From Dryococelus australis (lineage: Eukaryota; Arthropoda; Insecta; Phasmatodea; Phasmatidae): DNA of 64,000 nt. The translations under genes were made by a program, and so were the position numbers. The first letter of the stretch is position 1. Each line of letters starts with the position of its first letter. The DNA lies in contig CM057009.1 in NCBI GenBank assembly GCA_029891345.1, positions 292,904,966 to 292,968,965 of the forward strand, given 5' to 3'. This document shows, one piece after another, positions 45,491 through 56,939 of this stretch. Below the pieces are notes generated by a model, which did not search any database, was not told where the DNA came from, and worked only from the letters and a program-made list of their open reading frames with translations.

Positions 45491-46052
45491 ATTTTCAATC
45501 ATTAAACTGTAAAAACTTTTCAACCTATTACAAGTAAAAAAAAAATATTAGAATATTTTAATAATGAAAAAATTTGTGAAATTATACCACGGACAGGATC
45601 ACTCATCTTTGAAAATGTGAATTTTCAATACAATTTACGTCAAGGGTTAAGACCTAAGATTAATTTGCATTTCTTAACTGGAATAACAACTACTGGTGAA
45701 GGAGGTAAGGCAATTGGGCTATAAATTATTTCTTGCTGAGATGGATTGAATATAGGTGGAGGCAGCAAAATTAATTTATCTCGCGTGTTTCAGGTGAGAA
45801 TATTTTAATAGATGTCTGACTTGGGGCAAGGTGATTGCACAAAATTCAAATTTAAAAATTCGTATATTTCCTGCAACAAATTATCATAGGTAAATACAGC
45901 TTTCGGAGAGATGTTTATAGAGGGAGACATTAAATCTAACAGTTTAAAACAGGAGCAAATCTTGTGTTTTGGCAGTCATTGCTCACCTGTTTTTCTTCTT
46001 CTTAAGTCTAAAGCTCCAAACTCTGTAAGTGGGAGCACCGTGGGAACACCAT

Positions 46053-46600
46053 GGTGGACGGTACTACAAATGTGGAAGATATGGACGTAGTAGCTGACGG
46101 CGCTGTGGACTCTATCTTAGACATTGACACAGTGACAGACGGTGCTACCAAACTTGGAAGATGTGGATGCAGTGTCTGATGGTGCTGTGGACAATTTCTT
46201 AGACATTGGCACCACACGGACGGTGCTGCAAACTTGAAAGAATTGGATGCAGTAGCTGATGGTGCTGTGGAGATTGGCACCGCGGTGGACGGTGCTGCAA
46301 ACTTGACAGATGTGGATGCAGTAGCTGATGGTGCTGTGGACATTGGCACCATGGTGGACGGTGCTGCAAACTTGAAAGATATGGATGCAGTAGCTGATGG
46401 TGCTGTGGACATTGGCACCATGGTGGACGGTGCTGCAAACTTGACAGATGTGGATGCAGTAGCTGATGGTGCTGTAGACATTGGCACCATGGTGGACAGT
46501 GCTGCAAACTTGAAAGATATGGATGCAGTAGCTGATGGTGCTCTGGACACAATCGTAGATGGTGATAATGATGCCATCACTGGTTGCAATGTGAAGTTTA
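46053..46600. repeat. 69 bp minisatellite (23-codon period) in Polinton 2
   Basis: GTGGACGGTGCTGCAAACTT recurs every 69 bp from 46285 (46285, 46354, 46423, 46492), with more diverged units back to about 46053, seven to eight in all. Because 69 is a multiple of three, several frames stay open on both strands. The plus frame 46234-46617 reads DAVADGAVDIGTMVDGAANL repeats. One minus frame reads APSATASTSVKFAAPSTMVP repeats, and another starts with a non-repeat part. None has an assigned function. Confidence 0.9.
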
Positions 46601-46716
46601 AACTCCTCTTCCTCTAAAGGAGTTAAGAAACCGCTTAGTAAATAATCCAAACTGTTGATTAGTCTATTGAAATACTCCCAATCAAAATCATCAAACTCTT
46701 TGTTATAATCTTGCAA
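46117..46716 (-). other. Minus ORF running into the 69 bp repeat
   Basis: A 199-codon frame whose first 55 residues are not repetitive: NKEFDDFDWEYFNRLINSLD, then YLLSGFLTPLEEEEFKLH, acidic and helix-prone. It then enters STISYCIHIFQVCSTVHHGA repeats. It is on the same strand as the capsid genes of Polinton 2 and downstream of them, so it may be a remnant of an element gene. Which repeat frame, if any, was used cannot be decided from the sequence. Confidence 0.35.
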
Positions 46717-48664
46717 AGATAATCCAAGAAATTAGTCTTCATACGACTGCGACATCGCAAAGCGAACCAAACTGACAAACAACTGGAAAAAGTGTAAGGG
46801 GCATAAAGGCTGAAACCCTATTTATAAAAATTTCAAATTCCCATATCAAACCTTCGAGAAACCTGATTTCTCTCCTCCAAACGGAAGTCAGAAGTACAAA
46901 CACCCATTCCCCTCTCTTCCCACACCACCGACTTCCAAATATGTTCAAGCCAGCACCCCCAACCTCGGAGATAAACATCTCTGCAAAGTTTCTTGCTCGG
47001 AGAAATGAATAACATTTCTTTATCAATAAAATAACTTCTGAATCATAAAAAATAAATTAAGTGTATTTATGAATCCATCAAATATGATTAGCAATATAAC
47101 AGAGATCTGCATATTCAATAAAATTATATATAATTTATAGGAAACAATAAAGTATTATTATCCACAAAAAACCCTTTTATAATCCCCTTCACAATATATC
47201 TGATCTAAATCAAGAGACATGATATGATTCAATTTTAGTAAATATGTTCCCATTTCTCTTAATTCGTGTATTGAGAATCATATTTATGTTTAACATATAC
47301 GGATATTATTTTCCGTTAATGTATCCGAATATGTTCCAATTTGGTTTAAATTCTATTTTATATGATATTTCCGTCGAATTTTTTCTTTTGATACCGGTTA
47401 ATATGGGGGAGTAAAAACTTGTTTTCGTAAATATTTGTTCATTTATATAAGTCTTGTGTTTATTTTTTTAATTTATGTATATTTTCCTGCATAGTGGAGT
47501 TTGCAAAGAGAATATTAATTTTATATAAGGTAGAGGATAAAATATTTTTGCTCAAGAGATTTCAAAGAGCTAGGAATACATTTTGACACAGTTAGTCTTA
47601 ACAGCTGAAAAATTATTGACCTGAAATGCCCTCCCCTCCAGGGATGGGGAGGTTCTTGGTAGCTTTCTTCATGAAAATCTAGGTGCCAAGGTTGTCTCCA
47701 GGGTATAATAAAACCAGAATACCTTCTGTAGGGGTTTGTTGGACTGCCAAACTCTGAACTATCAGTTTTTGTAATTGGTGGTATTGGGAAAAACATTGAA
47801 AGAATGGCCACACTGCTAAGACCTCTCAGATCTATAAATGTAACGGTTTTTTGAGACTTTGGCAAACGCTATACCACTAAAATTTCGAAGCGAGTATAAA
47901 TTACAAAGTTAATAATGTTTAATCAGAAATATTACATGCGATTGATTTTAGTTTAAACATCTATAAAATTGAACATATCTTCCTTTTTTTACATAAACGA
48001 ACAAATTTATATTAGTTTAATGAACAGTGATACATTCTTTATTATTTTTATGTTTACATGATTACAATAATACCCAACCAAGTCTCGAACCCATCTTATA
48101 TCAACCAAGCCTTATGTGGGATGGTATATTATATTGCTCTGAGGAAAAATATTTTTCTTACTAAAACAAGTTCACTTTTATTAAGGAATAGGGTAAATAA
48201 ATTTTAAGGAATGGATTCATTTTACATTATATTTATTTACAAAATATATACCCATACAGGATGATCCGAAAATTTATGTACAACATTTTAGCACTGAAAC
48301 AACATTTAAGTCAGAAGATAAATTTTGCTCCAAGCATACACAAATTACACATACTTGTTTCAACACAATCAAGTACAATACGTCTGAAAACACTATCAAG
48401 TAGAATATACTCCAAACATTAGTATGTCAAACACAGGCTGTTTAAAAAAAAAAGTTTTTAAAACTATTTCTTTACGAAACAAAGTCGAAATGGTTTGCTC
48501 CAACGTGCTAATAACTTGCTAATAATCACTTTACATTTTGATTGCTGTATACACGAGCATGTGATTATGTTGTCTTTTTAATTCATCTTCACGAAATAGT
48601 GGATTACATCCAAGCAAATACTTTTTATAGTAAATTACACTCATCCTAAATAACATAATATAAC
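46717..48664. other. Polinton 2 interior, no recognised gene
   Basis: A 114-codon minus ORF (47521-47865; TFIDLRGLSSVAILSMFFPI, PWRQPWHLDFHEESYQE) lies in a less AT-rich patch but I do not recognise it. An ACAGGATGATCCGAAAATTT segment near 48255 resembles ends of insect dispersed elements. Confidence 0.35.
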
Positions 48665-49095
48665 TCAACTAATATCGGCAAGTGATTCGGGAGGAGAGTC
48701 GCCAGAGTATGTTTCACCCCTGTCAGTCCTCATTGCCCAACATAAAATTAATTTTGAGTTTTCCTCTGCAGTGAAAAACGTTGAATTAGATCCATTTTTA
48801 CATAATTGTTTTAATGAAGGGTGATTATATTCTTTTTGAATATATATTATTTTCCTGTTATGTACATTTTTGAAAACACGTTTTTGCTTAAATCCACCTA
48901 CATATATTTCCCAATTATTTAGGTAATGTTTGCAAATATCTACAGCGTTCTCATACTCTATACACCCACTCTCCCATTTTAAATGATGGTGATGGTTAGT
49001 AACCCATCTAATCATTTTCGTGTATTTAGGAGTTAGATATTTCCAGTCAAATGGTGATTTGAAGCTGAATGCAGTTGTTCTTCCATATCAGTGAT
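48665..49095 (-). pseudogene. Polinton 2 conserved ORF downstream of capsid gene
   Basis: The counterpart of 24417-24800. Conserved features are WVTNHHHHLKWESG, DICKHYLNNWEIYVGGFKQK, IIYIQKEYNHPSLKQLCKNG and a FFTAEENSKLI end. It has a His cluster and a pattern of charged and aromatic residues. The family is unknown to me. It is preserved in both Polintons at the same place, which argues for a real function in the element. Confidence 0.55.
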
Positions 49096-49189
49096 AGCTA
49101 ATTCTTTAATGATAAATTTTTTTTCTGCACAATTAAATCCTTGTACATTGCAAAACATCTAGTCTCAACAGTGGTTTGTCGCCTACTGA

Positions 49190-50416
49190 CTCAATTAATT
49201 ATTTTCACCAGTTTATATCTTACATTCTAACTCACTAATCTGTGATGGATTATAAGAGTATATTTGCTGGAAATGGTGTATTTGCAATAAGTTAAATTCG
49301 TGAATAAATCACGTCATTGGTAATTCTGTCGTCTTGCTTGCTGACATTAAACACAAATAATGTTACTCTGGTTTTAAATGATTCGGGTTCTATGATCGGT
49401 GAACTGATTTTGTTATAATATGTTTCCTGAGACTTTTTATACATCTCATATGAAATAAGGAATTACCCATTGGCAATGTTCTTATTTAAATCCACATAGG
49501 CGTAAGATTGACTGTTTGGATATAGTTTAATTTTTTTCATATCACAATTATGGAATACTGCTCGATCCACTTTTAAATTGTTTTGTTGATTTGTTTGAAA
49601 ACAAATGATAACATATCTCAGTCTTTCTGACGAAAAACTTCATTTCTCATTCCAAATTACTTTTTGCGATGTTGCTAATTTTGGGAAAACCTCTAAAGCC
49701 AACAATCTGAATGGAATGTCTAGATCCTTCCCTTTGTCGATAAATTTTTAAAAAATTTCACGTTCACAAGTGTTAATTTCAAAATGCGGCATCAACCATT
49801 CCACACTGCTTAATTCAAATGTTACACCTTCCTTGTTATTAGGTGAATCGCATATGGCATTTAAATGTGTATTGCCAAATAGAATAACTACTTCTTGTTT
49901 AGCATTTAATATTACATGTCTGTGTGCTTCAGCAAAGCCCAAAACTGTACTTAATGGTATAACAACTTCATATTTTCCATCTGGGTTTATTTGTAGTGAG
50001 TAATCACTAGCATTGTTCCACCCAGCCATAAGCCCTGTATAAATATCGTTTACAGTTCCTGAGAGATAGTTCTTTATCGTGGAAGTAATTCCAACATATT
50101 GTGCTTGATCGATTTCCACACCATTTATTATATATGCATTTCTGTCGATTAAATGAAGTATTCCATTTCTTACTATTTTTGTACTTGCTGGAGTACTTGC
50201 ATTGGCTGTCTTTTTAATTGTTTCTCTAAACCTTAAACTTGATTTCGATGGTAGCATGTAAATATCATGATTTTGTATTGAAATCTTTATTTTGGAAGGA
50301 AATGTCCACGGACCTGCTCGGAATAGTTGATACACAGGTATTTCCGTATTGGTGATTGCATTTTCATATCTGATAGGTTCGTCAACATTAAGCATGTCTT
50401 CCATTTCTATTAACAA
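49190..50416 (-). pseudogene. Polinton 2 hexon-like major capsid protein
   Basis: It starts MLIEMEDMLNVDEPIRYENA (the second Met matches the Polinton 1 start) and carries EIPVYQLFRAGPWTFPSKI, NGILHLIDRNAYIINGVEID, YVGITSTIKNYLSGTVNDIY, LMAGWNNASDYSLQINPDGK and ELSSVEWLMPHFEIN. It is the best preserved gene of either element. It is the double-jelly-roll capsid protein of Polintons and lies between the small basic gene and the conserved ORF. Its C-terminal part is broken. Confidence 0.85.
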
Positions 50417-50429
50417 TATATCCTAATTC

Positions 50430-50610
50430 TTTAAAATACAATTAGTTGCCTCGTGTTAACTTCATGGGTATCTTATTTGAAGCGAACATTTTATGTTGGT
50501 GTTTATGTCTATTTATACTTCCTGTCTTTGGGATATGTTCCATACTCATGTAGTTCTTAAAAGAACCACCTACATTATGTCTAAATTTTACTATTGTACA
50601 CAACACCCAT
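50430..50610 (-). pseudogene. Polinton 2 small basic protein remnant
   Basis: An MGVVYNS start near 50610 and a LGYIVNRNGRH-like end just upstream of the capsid start mirror 22905-23100. It is broken. Confidence 0.45.
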
Positions 50611-50654
50611 TATAATTGAAATGTGCAATGGAATGCAGTTGTTTATATATCTTT

Positions 50655-51310
50655 TTAATGTAAACAAACTGTAATTTCTTTGTTTCTAAAATTAATAAGT
50701 TTACCGTCTTCATCGACAACTGTAACAAATATTTCATCAGCATGATCCACTATTACTGGAAGATATATCAATGTATTAGGTTTTCCAATTATTTTATATC
50801 CTGGAGCTACAGCACATGTGAATTCATGTATTGTATTTGTTGGTTTTCCATTTACAAATGAACTGCCTACAATATCAACATTTATACGACATACATTTAC
50901 CGACAATATATTAACCTGTTTTGATGATTCGTGTAATTGATTAGCTGGATATACTCTTCGTTCATAACCCAACATATTTCCAATTGATTTGTCTTCCGAG
51001 AAATCGATATCGACGTTACTATACATTGCACTAGTTAAAGTATTTGGATTTCCAAGTAATCAGAAATGTTCATCTTCAGGTAATGCCACTTTAATGAATG
51101 TTTCAAGGTCATCCGACTCATAAGATCCTACTGGTATCACAATCTTGTATGTTTTTCACCAATACAAGCCATAAATAATTAGTTATGCATATCAATGTTT
51201 GGTATGCTGTTGTAAGTAACAAATTCGATTTGCATTTTTTGCCATCCTCCATCTAACCCTAACATGGGGAAATATAACACACGCAATTGCGACGAATTTC
51301 CACTTAATAT
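50655..51310 (-). pseudogene. Polinton 2 penton-like minor capsid protein
   Basis: The C-terminal half is clear: GNMLGYERRVYPANQLHESS, KQVNILSVNVCRINVDIVGS, FTCAVAPGYKIIGKPNTLIY and LINFRNKEITVCLH. The N-terminal half (about 51027-51310) keeps the block equivalent to LSGNxSQL and QISLIEF of Polinton 1. It is a single-jelly-roll penton by position and similarity. It is broken. Confidence 0.7.
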
Positions 51311-51319
51311 CAACATAAT

Positions 51320-51770
51320 TGATATATTAATAATATGTTTTACTATTACAATTACTTATATACCCTATTTATAACCAAAAAACATAAACATAAATGTCTG
51401 CAATTGATTGTATTTGGTAATTGTTCCATTTTGTAATTGTATCTAAATTGCCTGTTTTTTTAAATAATTACATATTTCAATTGGACGACGTAAATCGCCA
51501 AAACTGTCGTAATACAATGATTGATTTAAGTTTTTAATAAATGCAACCCAATATGTTCCTTCATTTTGTTTCGAATCTAAATTAACATTCATACATACTC
51601 GAATATTTGGTTTCTTTGGTAAATCGTGTCTCATATACACACCTCGAAAATAGGTAATATCCAGTTTCATTACAAATACATTAATATCTTTGTTTGTTAA
51701 TGCACATTTTGGAAGACTTTGTAAGACTTTATGCATTTTTTGCCACATTTGGAGTTTTCTCATCCTTGTC
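51320..51770 (-). pseudogene. Polinton 2 adenain-type cysteine protease
   Basis: It contains GVYMRHDLPKKPNIRVCMNV, GTYWVAFIKNLNQSLYYDSF with the Asp region, and a downstream LPNTINCRHLCL block with the active-site Cys. Upstream ALTNKDINVFVMKLDITYFR matches the N-terminal region of the family. It lies between the pX-like and penton-like parts. It is broken. Confidence 0.75.
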
Positions 51771-51774
51771 CAAA

Positions 51775-51950
51775 TTTATAGGGTTTCACATACATGCCTT
51801 TACCTTTTTATTTAACTGCTCTACTAATTACCGAAACACCTACGAGGATTTATCCAAGATCTGTTTTTTGTAAATAGTAATGGAATAATTCCTCCTTTCT
51901 TTGTTTTTTGTTTCGTTTTACATTTTAAGCTCATGCCTCTCCATCACCTT
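51775..51950 (-). pseudogene. Polinton 2 pX-like hydrophobic protein remnant
   Basis: Minus-strand pieces such as KKGGIIPLLF, a GVSVISRAVK-like segment and GKGMYVKPYKFGQG correspond to GILPFIF, VSALAKSAK and LIYVKSYKVGQG in Polinton 1. It is broken. Confidence 0.55.
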
Positions 51951-52120
51951 CGAGCAAATAACTTTATCAACAACCCAATCACTTAGTTTTTCACCTGTAG
52001 ATGTAGATGGATTCTTCTTTATATTTGCTGTTTTATCTCCTAGAATTGTATCTGTGACATGTCTTTCTTTCAATTCGTTTGTTCGATCGTAAACTATACT
52101 GTGTTCATTACAAGCATTAT
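51951..52120 (-). pseudogene. Polinton 2 PLA2 C-terminal region
   Basis: Minus-strand NELKERHVTDTILGDKTANI, then GEKLSDWVVDKVI, corresponds to the segment after the PLA2 catalytic helix in Polinton 1 (YLKQRHRVDMILANKAS, VVDKVM). The front of the domain with the calcium loop is not present; the integrase-adjacent ORF starts right beside it on the other strand. Confidence 0.5.
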
Positions 52121-52729
52121 ATGGCTAGAATGGATACATTGCATTCCCTGTTGAATAAACCTAAAAAAGCAGATTTGGAAATTAAAATGGAAAATATAGC
52201 TTTAACAAAGAAAAAACCCTTTCTCAATTAACATGACAATATTTAGCTTTAAAACAATCTGTGTCTATACACGATATGATCTTTGGTATTTATCGACATG
52301 AAAACAATTGGTTACTGGGAGATTTGGTAATTAAATTTTGCCTGAGAATAAAATAAAAATAGGTGATTATGTAACTGATGTTAGTGAAGGATTATTTGAA
52401 TTATTTTTAAAAACTTTCCAAATGGATATTCTGACACCGATTTGCAGAAATATAAAGAACTTATTCATCGAATGGTTATTAAAATTCGTTCGGGAGATGA
52501 AAACCATCCGAAAATCCATGTAATATGAGATATAATTGGAAGTGGAATATATAAAGATGAAATTAACAATAGTTTTTCACCTGTATATTAGAACATTCCT
52601 AATGAATTGGTCGATAGATTAAAACTTCTCATCTCTTTGAGAGAAACTGGGAATAATTCGCATAGAAACGAAATTTTTTCTATTATTGAAGAGTTAATGG
52701 TAGATGGTAAAATTACAAATGTAGTTTAG
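52121..52729 (+). pseudogene. Polinton 2 integrase-adjacent ORF of unknown role
   Basis: The start MARMDTLHSLLNKPKKADLE is followed by an ENKIKIGDYVTDVSEGLFEL block, an FSPVY block and ELVDRLKLLISLRETGNNSH with IFSIIEELMVDGKI at the end. It is the counterpart of 19434-20045. No domain is recognised. It is broken. Confidence 0.55.
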
Positions 52730-52739
52730 TAATATTGCC

Positions 52740-53650
52740 CAAGGTCTTCATGCTCCTGCAAAGATAAGATATCCTAGGAGAAGAGTTATAACTCATAGTA
52801 TAAATGATCTTTTTCAAGCTGATTTCTGTGAAATGACATTGCTTTGAAAATACAATAAGGGGTACAAGTATATTTTAACCGTAATAGACATTTATTAAAA
52901 ATATCTTTGGTGTATTCCTTTGAAAAACAAAACTGGGGAACAGGTTGCCAATGTAATGAAGATCGTTTTGAAAGAGAGAAAGCTCAATTTGCTCCATACT
53001 GACAGAAGAACTGAATGTTTTTCTATACCTTTTTGGAAACTAATGATTGAATGTGGTATTAATCTCTACACAACATATTTGGAGCTTAAAGCTAGTGTTG
53101 TGGAACATTATAACTAATCCATTCACTAGTTAATATATCAAACATTTCACATCGAGGGGGACTTACAAATGGGTTGATGTTTTTCCTGCAATAGATAAAT
53201 TCTATAATTAAAGATATCATAGAACTATGAGGATGTCATCCAAAGAAGTTAGGGTAATAGTTTATTGAAAATATTTATAATAATGTTAAAGTCATCGATG
53301 AAGAAAACCGAAGTTAAAGTTGGGGAATTTATGCGTATCTCGAAGCAGAAAGGGATTTTTGGAAAAAAATTCGAGTAAATTGGTCTTCTGAAATTTTTTA
53401 AATGATTTCAATTAGACAAACACATCACAGAATGTATTATACATAGAAACATATGATGGAGAACCAATAAAAGGTGAATTCTACGAACATGAACTGCAAA
53501 AAGTTAGTTCTCCAAATGAATATTAGATTTATAAAATAATTAAATGAAGAGAGATATGTCCTTAGTGCGATGGAGAGGATTCTCAAAAGCACACGACTCC
53601 TGGGTTAAGAATCTAGATCATAAAATATTGTAATGCAATGTTTGAAAATT
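52740..53650 (+). pseudogene. Polinton 2 integrase remnant
   Basis: Segments in order: RYPRRRVITHSINDLFQADF (first catalytic Asp region), YKYILTVIDIY, WCIPLKNKTGEQVANVM, NLLHTDRRTECFSIPFW (second Asp region, family T-D-x-G-x-E-F), and GINLYTTYLELKASVVEHYN with the family Y-S-E-x-K-A-x-x-V-E-R-F-N block. A chromodomain-like tail with PNEY and HDSWV runs to about 53620. This is a retroviral-superfamily DDE integrase. It is broken. Confidence 0.75.
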
Positions 53651-55384
53651 GCTTTTATACCAAATAAAAGATTTTTAATTATATTTATGTGTTATTTGAT
53701 TTAATAAACCTCTGGATGGGGATTGCCTGTATAATTTATTATGTAATCAATCCCTTTTTATTGGAATATCCTTTCATTGAATTAGCACTTGAGCGATGAT
53801 TCCTTGTGATTAAATCCTTTAATTGTGACATTATTAACTTTTAGGTTATTATTGAGTGTGTTTGGTATGCTTTGCAATTCAGTGCGTTTGGGCTGTAATC
53901 CATTGCAATAGATTCCATTTAAATACGATATATTTGATTGATTTTATGTTACATTTCTTGAAATATGGATAAAATCTCATGGAATTTTACAGCTTAAAGA
54001 CATTTAAGACATGATTTATTTAATATATTGTTCTAATTTCTTGGAATTCAAATATTTTTTTCGCAGAATTTTTTAACTTAAAGGCATTTGGGATGCGATT
54101 CCAATTTAATGTTATTTAAAATGTATTTGTAGTGTGATATATTTCTTGGAGTTTGGGTATTGTTTCCCAGAATTAGATTTCTATAGTATTTCGTTTTTTT
54201 TTATTTAATTGTGACTTAATTCATTATTAGTTTATTGGAATACTATTCTGGGTTTCATAATTGTTTATGCTACATTATGTTTCTTTGCTTGTATCAATAT
54301 AGTTCTTGGAAATCGGATAGTTTTAAGAGAGCAAAATATATTACCCATGCTAAAAAACTTTTTGATGGTGTAAAACTACTTAAAACTTTTTGATGGTGTG
54401 TCCTAGAACATAATTTTTTGACAGTGTAGAAATTTGATGGTGTAAAAATTCATAAATTTTTACAGTGTCGAGTAATTCACATTATTTTAAAATTTAATGT
54501 TCTTTTCTCTCACAAAAGTAATGTTTAAAGTGGACTTAAAATGAAATGCAATATCGTAAACAGCCCGCCTGCGCGAAGTTCTCTGCGTATTCTGCTTCAA
54601 CTACATGCTATATACTCTCATCGGCTCTTGAGACCTCAGTTTCGCCTGCTCCCGAATACACTCGATTCTTGGCTATCCATTAGCCGGTATTGTAAACAAG
54701 GTTTTAAAATGACTCATACCCATATATTTTGTAAAAACATGTCATTGTAGTCAACTTCCTTTCCCAAATAAAATTGGAACTGATTTTTACTCAACATAGA
54801 ATAATAAACTTTATCTAAATTATATTTTCCTATACAATAGTATAGTAAAATTTTTAATGTCGCACAGAAGTCTACACGTGAAATACGTATTTTTGTCTGC
54901 TAGACGAAAAAATATATGCCAGATAGATACTAAAACAACTTTTCCAAAATGTTTGTTAGTGTATGTTTTCAATGGTTGAAAGTAAAGTTTAACTTGAGTA
55001 TTTGGTTACAATGTACTAGTTAAAACTTGAAAAAAATATGTGTTTGAAAACCGGTGTTCTTTCAATTTTTAAATCTTAGTGAGTTAAAATTATGTCTTAT
55101 GGCTGTGTTGATATGAAAATTGATCAGTGATTAGTTTAATGTTGTTGGAAAACGGTGTAAAGTTTGCTGGAGACATTATAAAGTTTTAAATATCTTGTAA
55201 GTTTTCAGGATTAAACTTAAATTTTTTTCAAGATGGTTTATATATTAAATTTAATTTGTGTTAATAACATTTAGAACACATTCCTTAGTGAAAAGCACAA
55301 ATAAAGTTTTATTGTTGGTATTTTTTAAATTTCATTTAGCTGGTAATGCACCAGGCTCATGTCTTCCAAAATATAGGAGAAAGT
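53651..55384. other. Polinton 2 interior, no recognised gene
   Basis: AT-rich. TTTTTGATGGTGTAAAA recurs loosely around 54358-54470. The short ORF at 54541-54750 lies in a slightly GC-rich patch without a domain. Confidence 0.35.
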
Positions 55385-56350
55385 TTAAGTGTCGAGCGAA
55401 AATAAACCTTGGTAGCAGAGAAGGGAAATAACCCAAGTCAGTTCTAAATCCACTGCTATCCCTCTAGAGAAACCATCGCTTTGTCCTTGAAGCAAGCTCT
55501 GTTCATAACCGAGGAAGTGTTCTGGGGGTGAAGCGCCGGCAAGATGAAGCAGGGGAGACAACAGTAGAAAATAAACTTTCTGAATAGTATAGTTCAGGAG
55601 GGGTGCATATTCTTGTTGTTTGAGAAGGACATGCTTTCGCACAAAGACAGCTCGTAGGTAAGGGTGGGAGGGATGGTCTGAGTTCTTAACCTCGGGGCAT
55701 GTTTCTCTGAATAAGTGGCACAGGGTAGGGTGGGAGGGGGTGTCTACAAGCAAGCAGGACCTGATCGTAATGCAAGTAGGCAGATTACATCATATTGATT
55801 CAGTTGTGACATTGAGAATCGAGGACAGACAGGTAACTGACCCCCAGGACCTTGAAGAGGAGGGATGGTAGGGGGTGACTGTCATGTAGTCAGGCTATTT
55901 ATTAGGGGTGCTGGGTAGGGGTGGGTGGTTGGGGTGTGAGTGGGTGGCAGGCATCGTGGTGTCGAGCTAGTTCTGAGGGGTGCAGGATAGGGATGGGTGG
56001 TTGGGGTGTGAGGGATTGGCAAACAGGTCTCCTCTGATCAGAATGCAACTAATCAGTTGTCGCCATCTTGCCCTAGTGCCGAAAACATTTGACAATCGTG
56101 GCCAGCTCAGGGAAGCATGCACTGGTGAGGGGAGGGCGCAGGTGCAGGGAGCAAAGTGACCTCAGCTATCACACTCAGCACCATCTTCAGTCGCTCATGT
56201 ACACTTGGAGGAGATGGACATGCTACTGGTCAGCTTCTTCATAAACACTGCACCTTTACACACTTGGAGGTGGACGAGCTTACAATAGGGGTTACCGCCC
56301 CAGCGAGCATCGCATCTACCTTCATCTGTAGTGATAGCTGCCATGTAAGT
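55385..56350. other. GC-rich block inside Polinton 2 with direct repeat
   Basis: The composition differs sharply from flanking Polinton sequence, suggesting a later insertion. GGGTGGTTGGGGTGTGAG occurs twice (near 55921 and 55994) in a roughly 75 bp direct repeat. A 122-codon minus ORF (55385-55753) and a 67-codon plus ORF (56156-56359) have no recognised domain. Confidence 0.4.
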
Positions 56351-56939
56351 AGTATTTAATAGGGAAAATATAAATTTTTGTGTTTTAACTAATTTTTTCT
56401 GATTGATATACAGTGTTTATGATAAGTAATTGATTTCTGTGTTTGGTAGCCAAAAATACCATTTCTGTTAACAACTCGCATTTGTTATTACCAAGTGATG
56501 TGAATTTCACAGATTTAGTGGAAATATGTAGTACGTCTCTATAAAGTGTTGCGTTATTACACTTTGCAGGCTTAAGTACTTCTTCATGTCATCCGAGTGT
56601 CTCTATGCTTAGATGTAAATAATTTGTGTTAAAAGTGAATTATTTTGAAAATAGTGAAACTGTAGTTAAAAAATTATTGTTCTGATGTTTGTTGTAGGAC
56701 GAATGCAGAGTTTTTTCTCTTAAATTTCAACTCATTTGTCTATCAGCTTTACTACACATACATAATCAGGCTCTCCACACACATGGCTTATAAGATTATG
56801 TAATTGCTACTCTGGACTCCACATCAAAAGGATGTGTTTTAAAAAATACTCAAGGTATGTGCAAGAGGCTTTAAGTAGTGTATGTGTATTTCTATTATGC
56901 TATTGTGTCTGTTTAAAATTTAAGTGCGAGTTTGTACAT
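56351..56939. other. Polinton 2 interior next to right arm
   Basis: AT-rich, no gene recognised. Confidence 0.35.

Noticed and set aside
46008-46617. Four overlapping ORFs over the 69 bp repeat counted as genes
   Set aside because: A three-periodic repeat without stops leaves many frames open. None has an independent domain, so only the repeat and the led minus ORF are reported, the latter at low confidence.
48060-48120. tRNA-like B box (GGGTTCGAGACTT) on minus
   Set aside because: No A box at a suitable distance and no match to the SINE families in the window.
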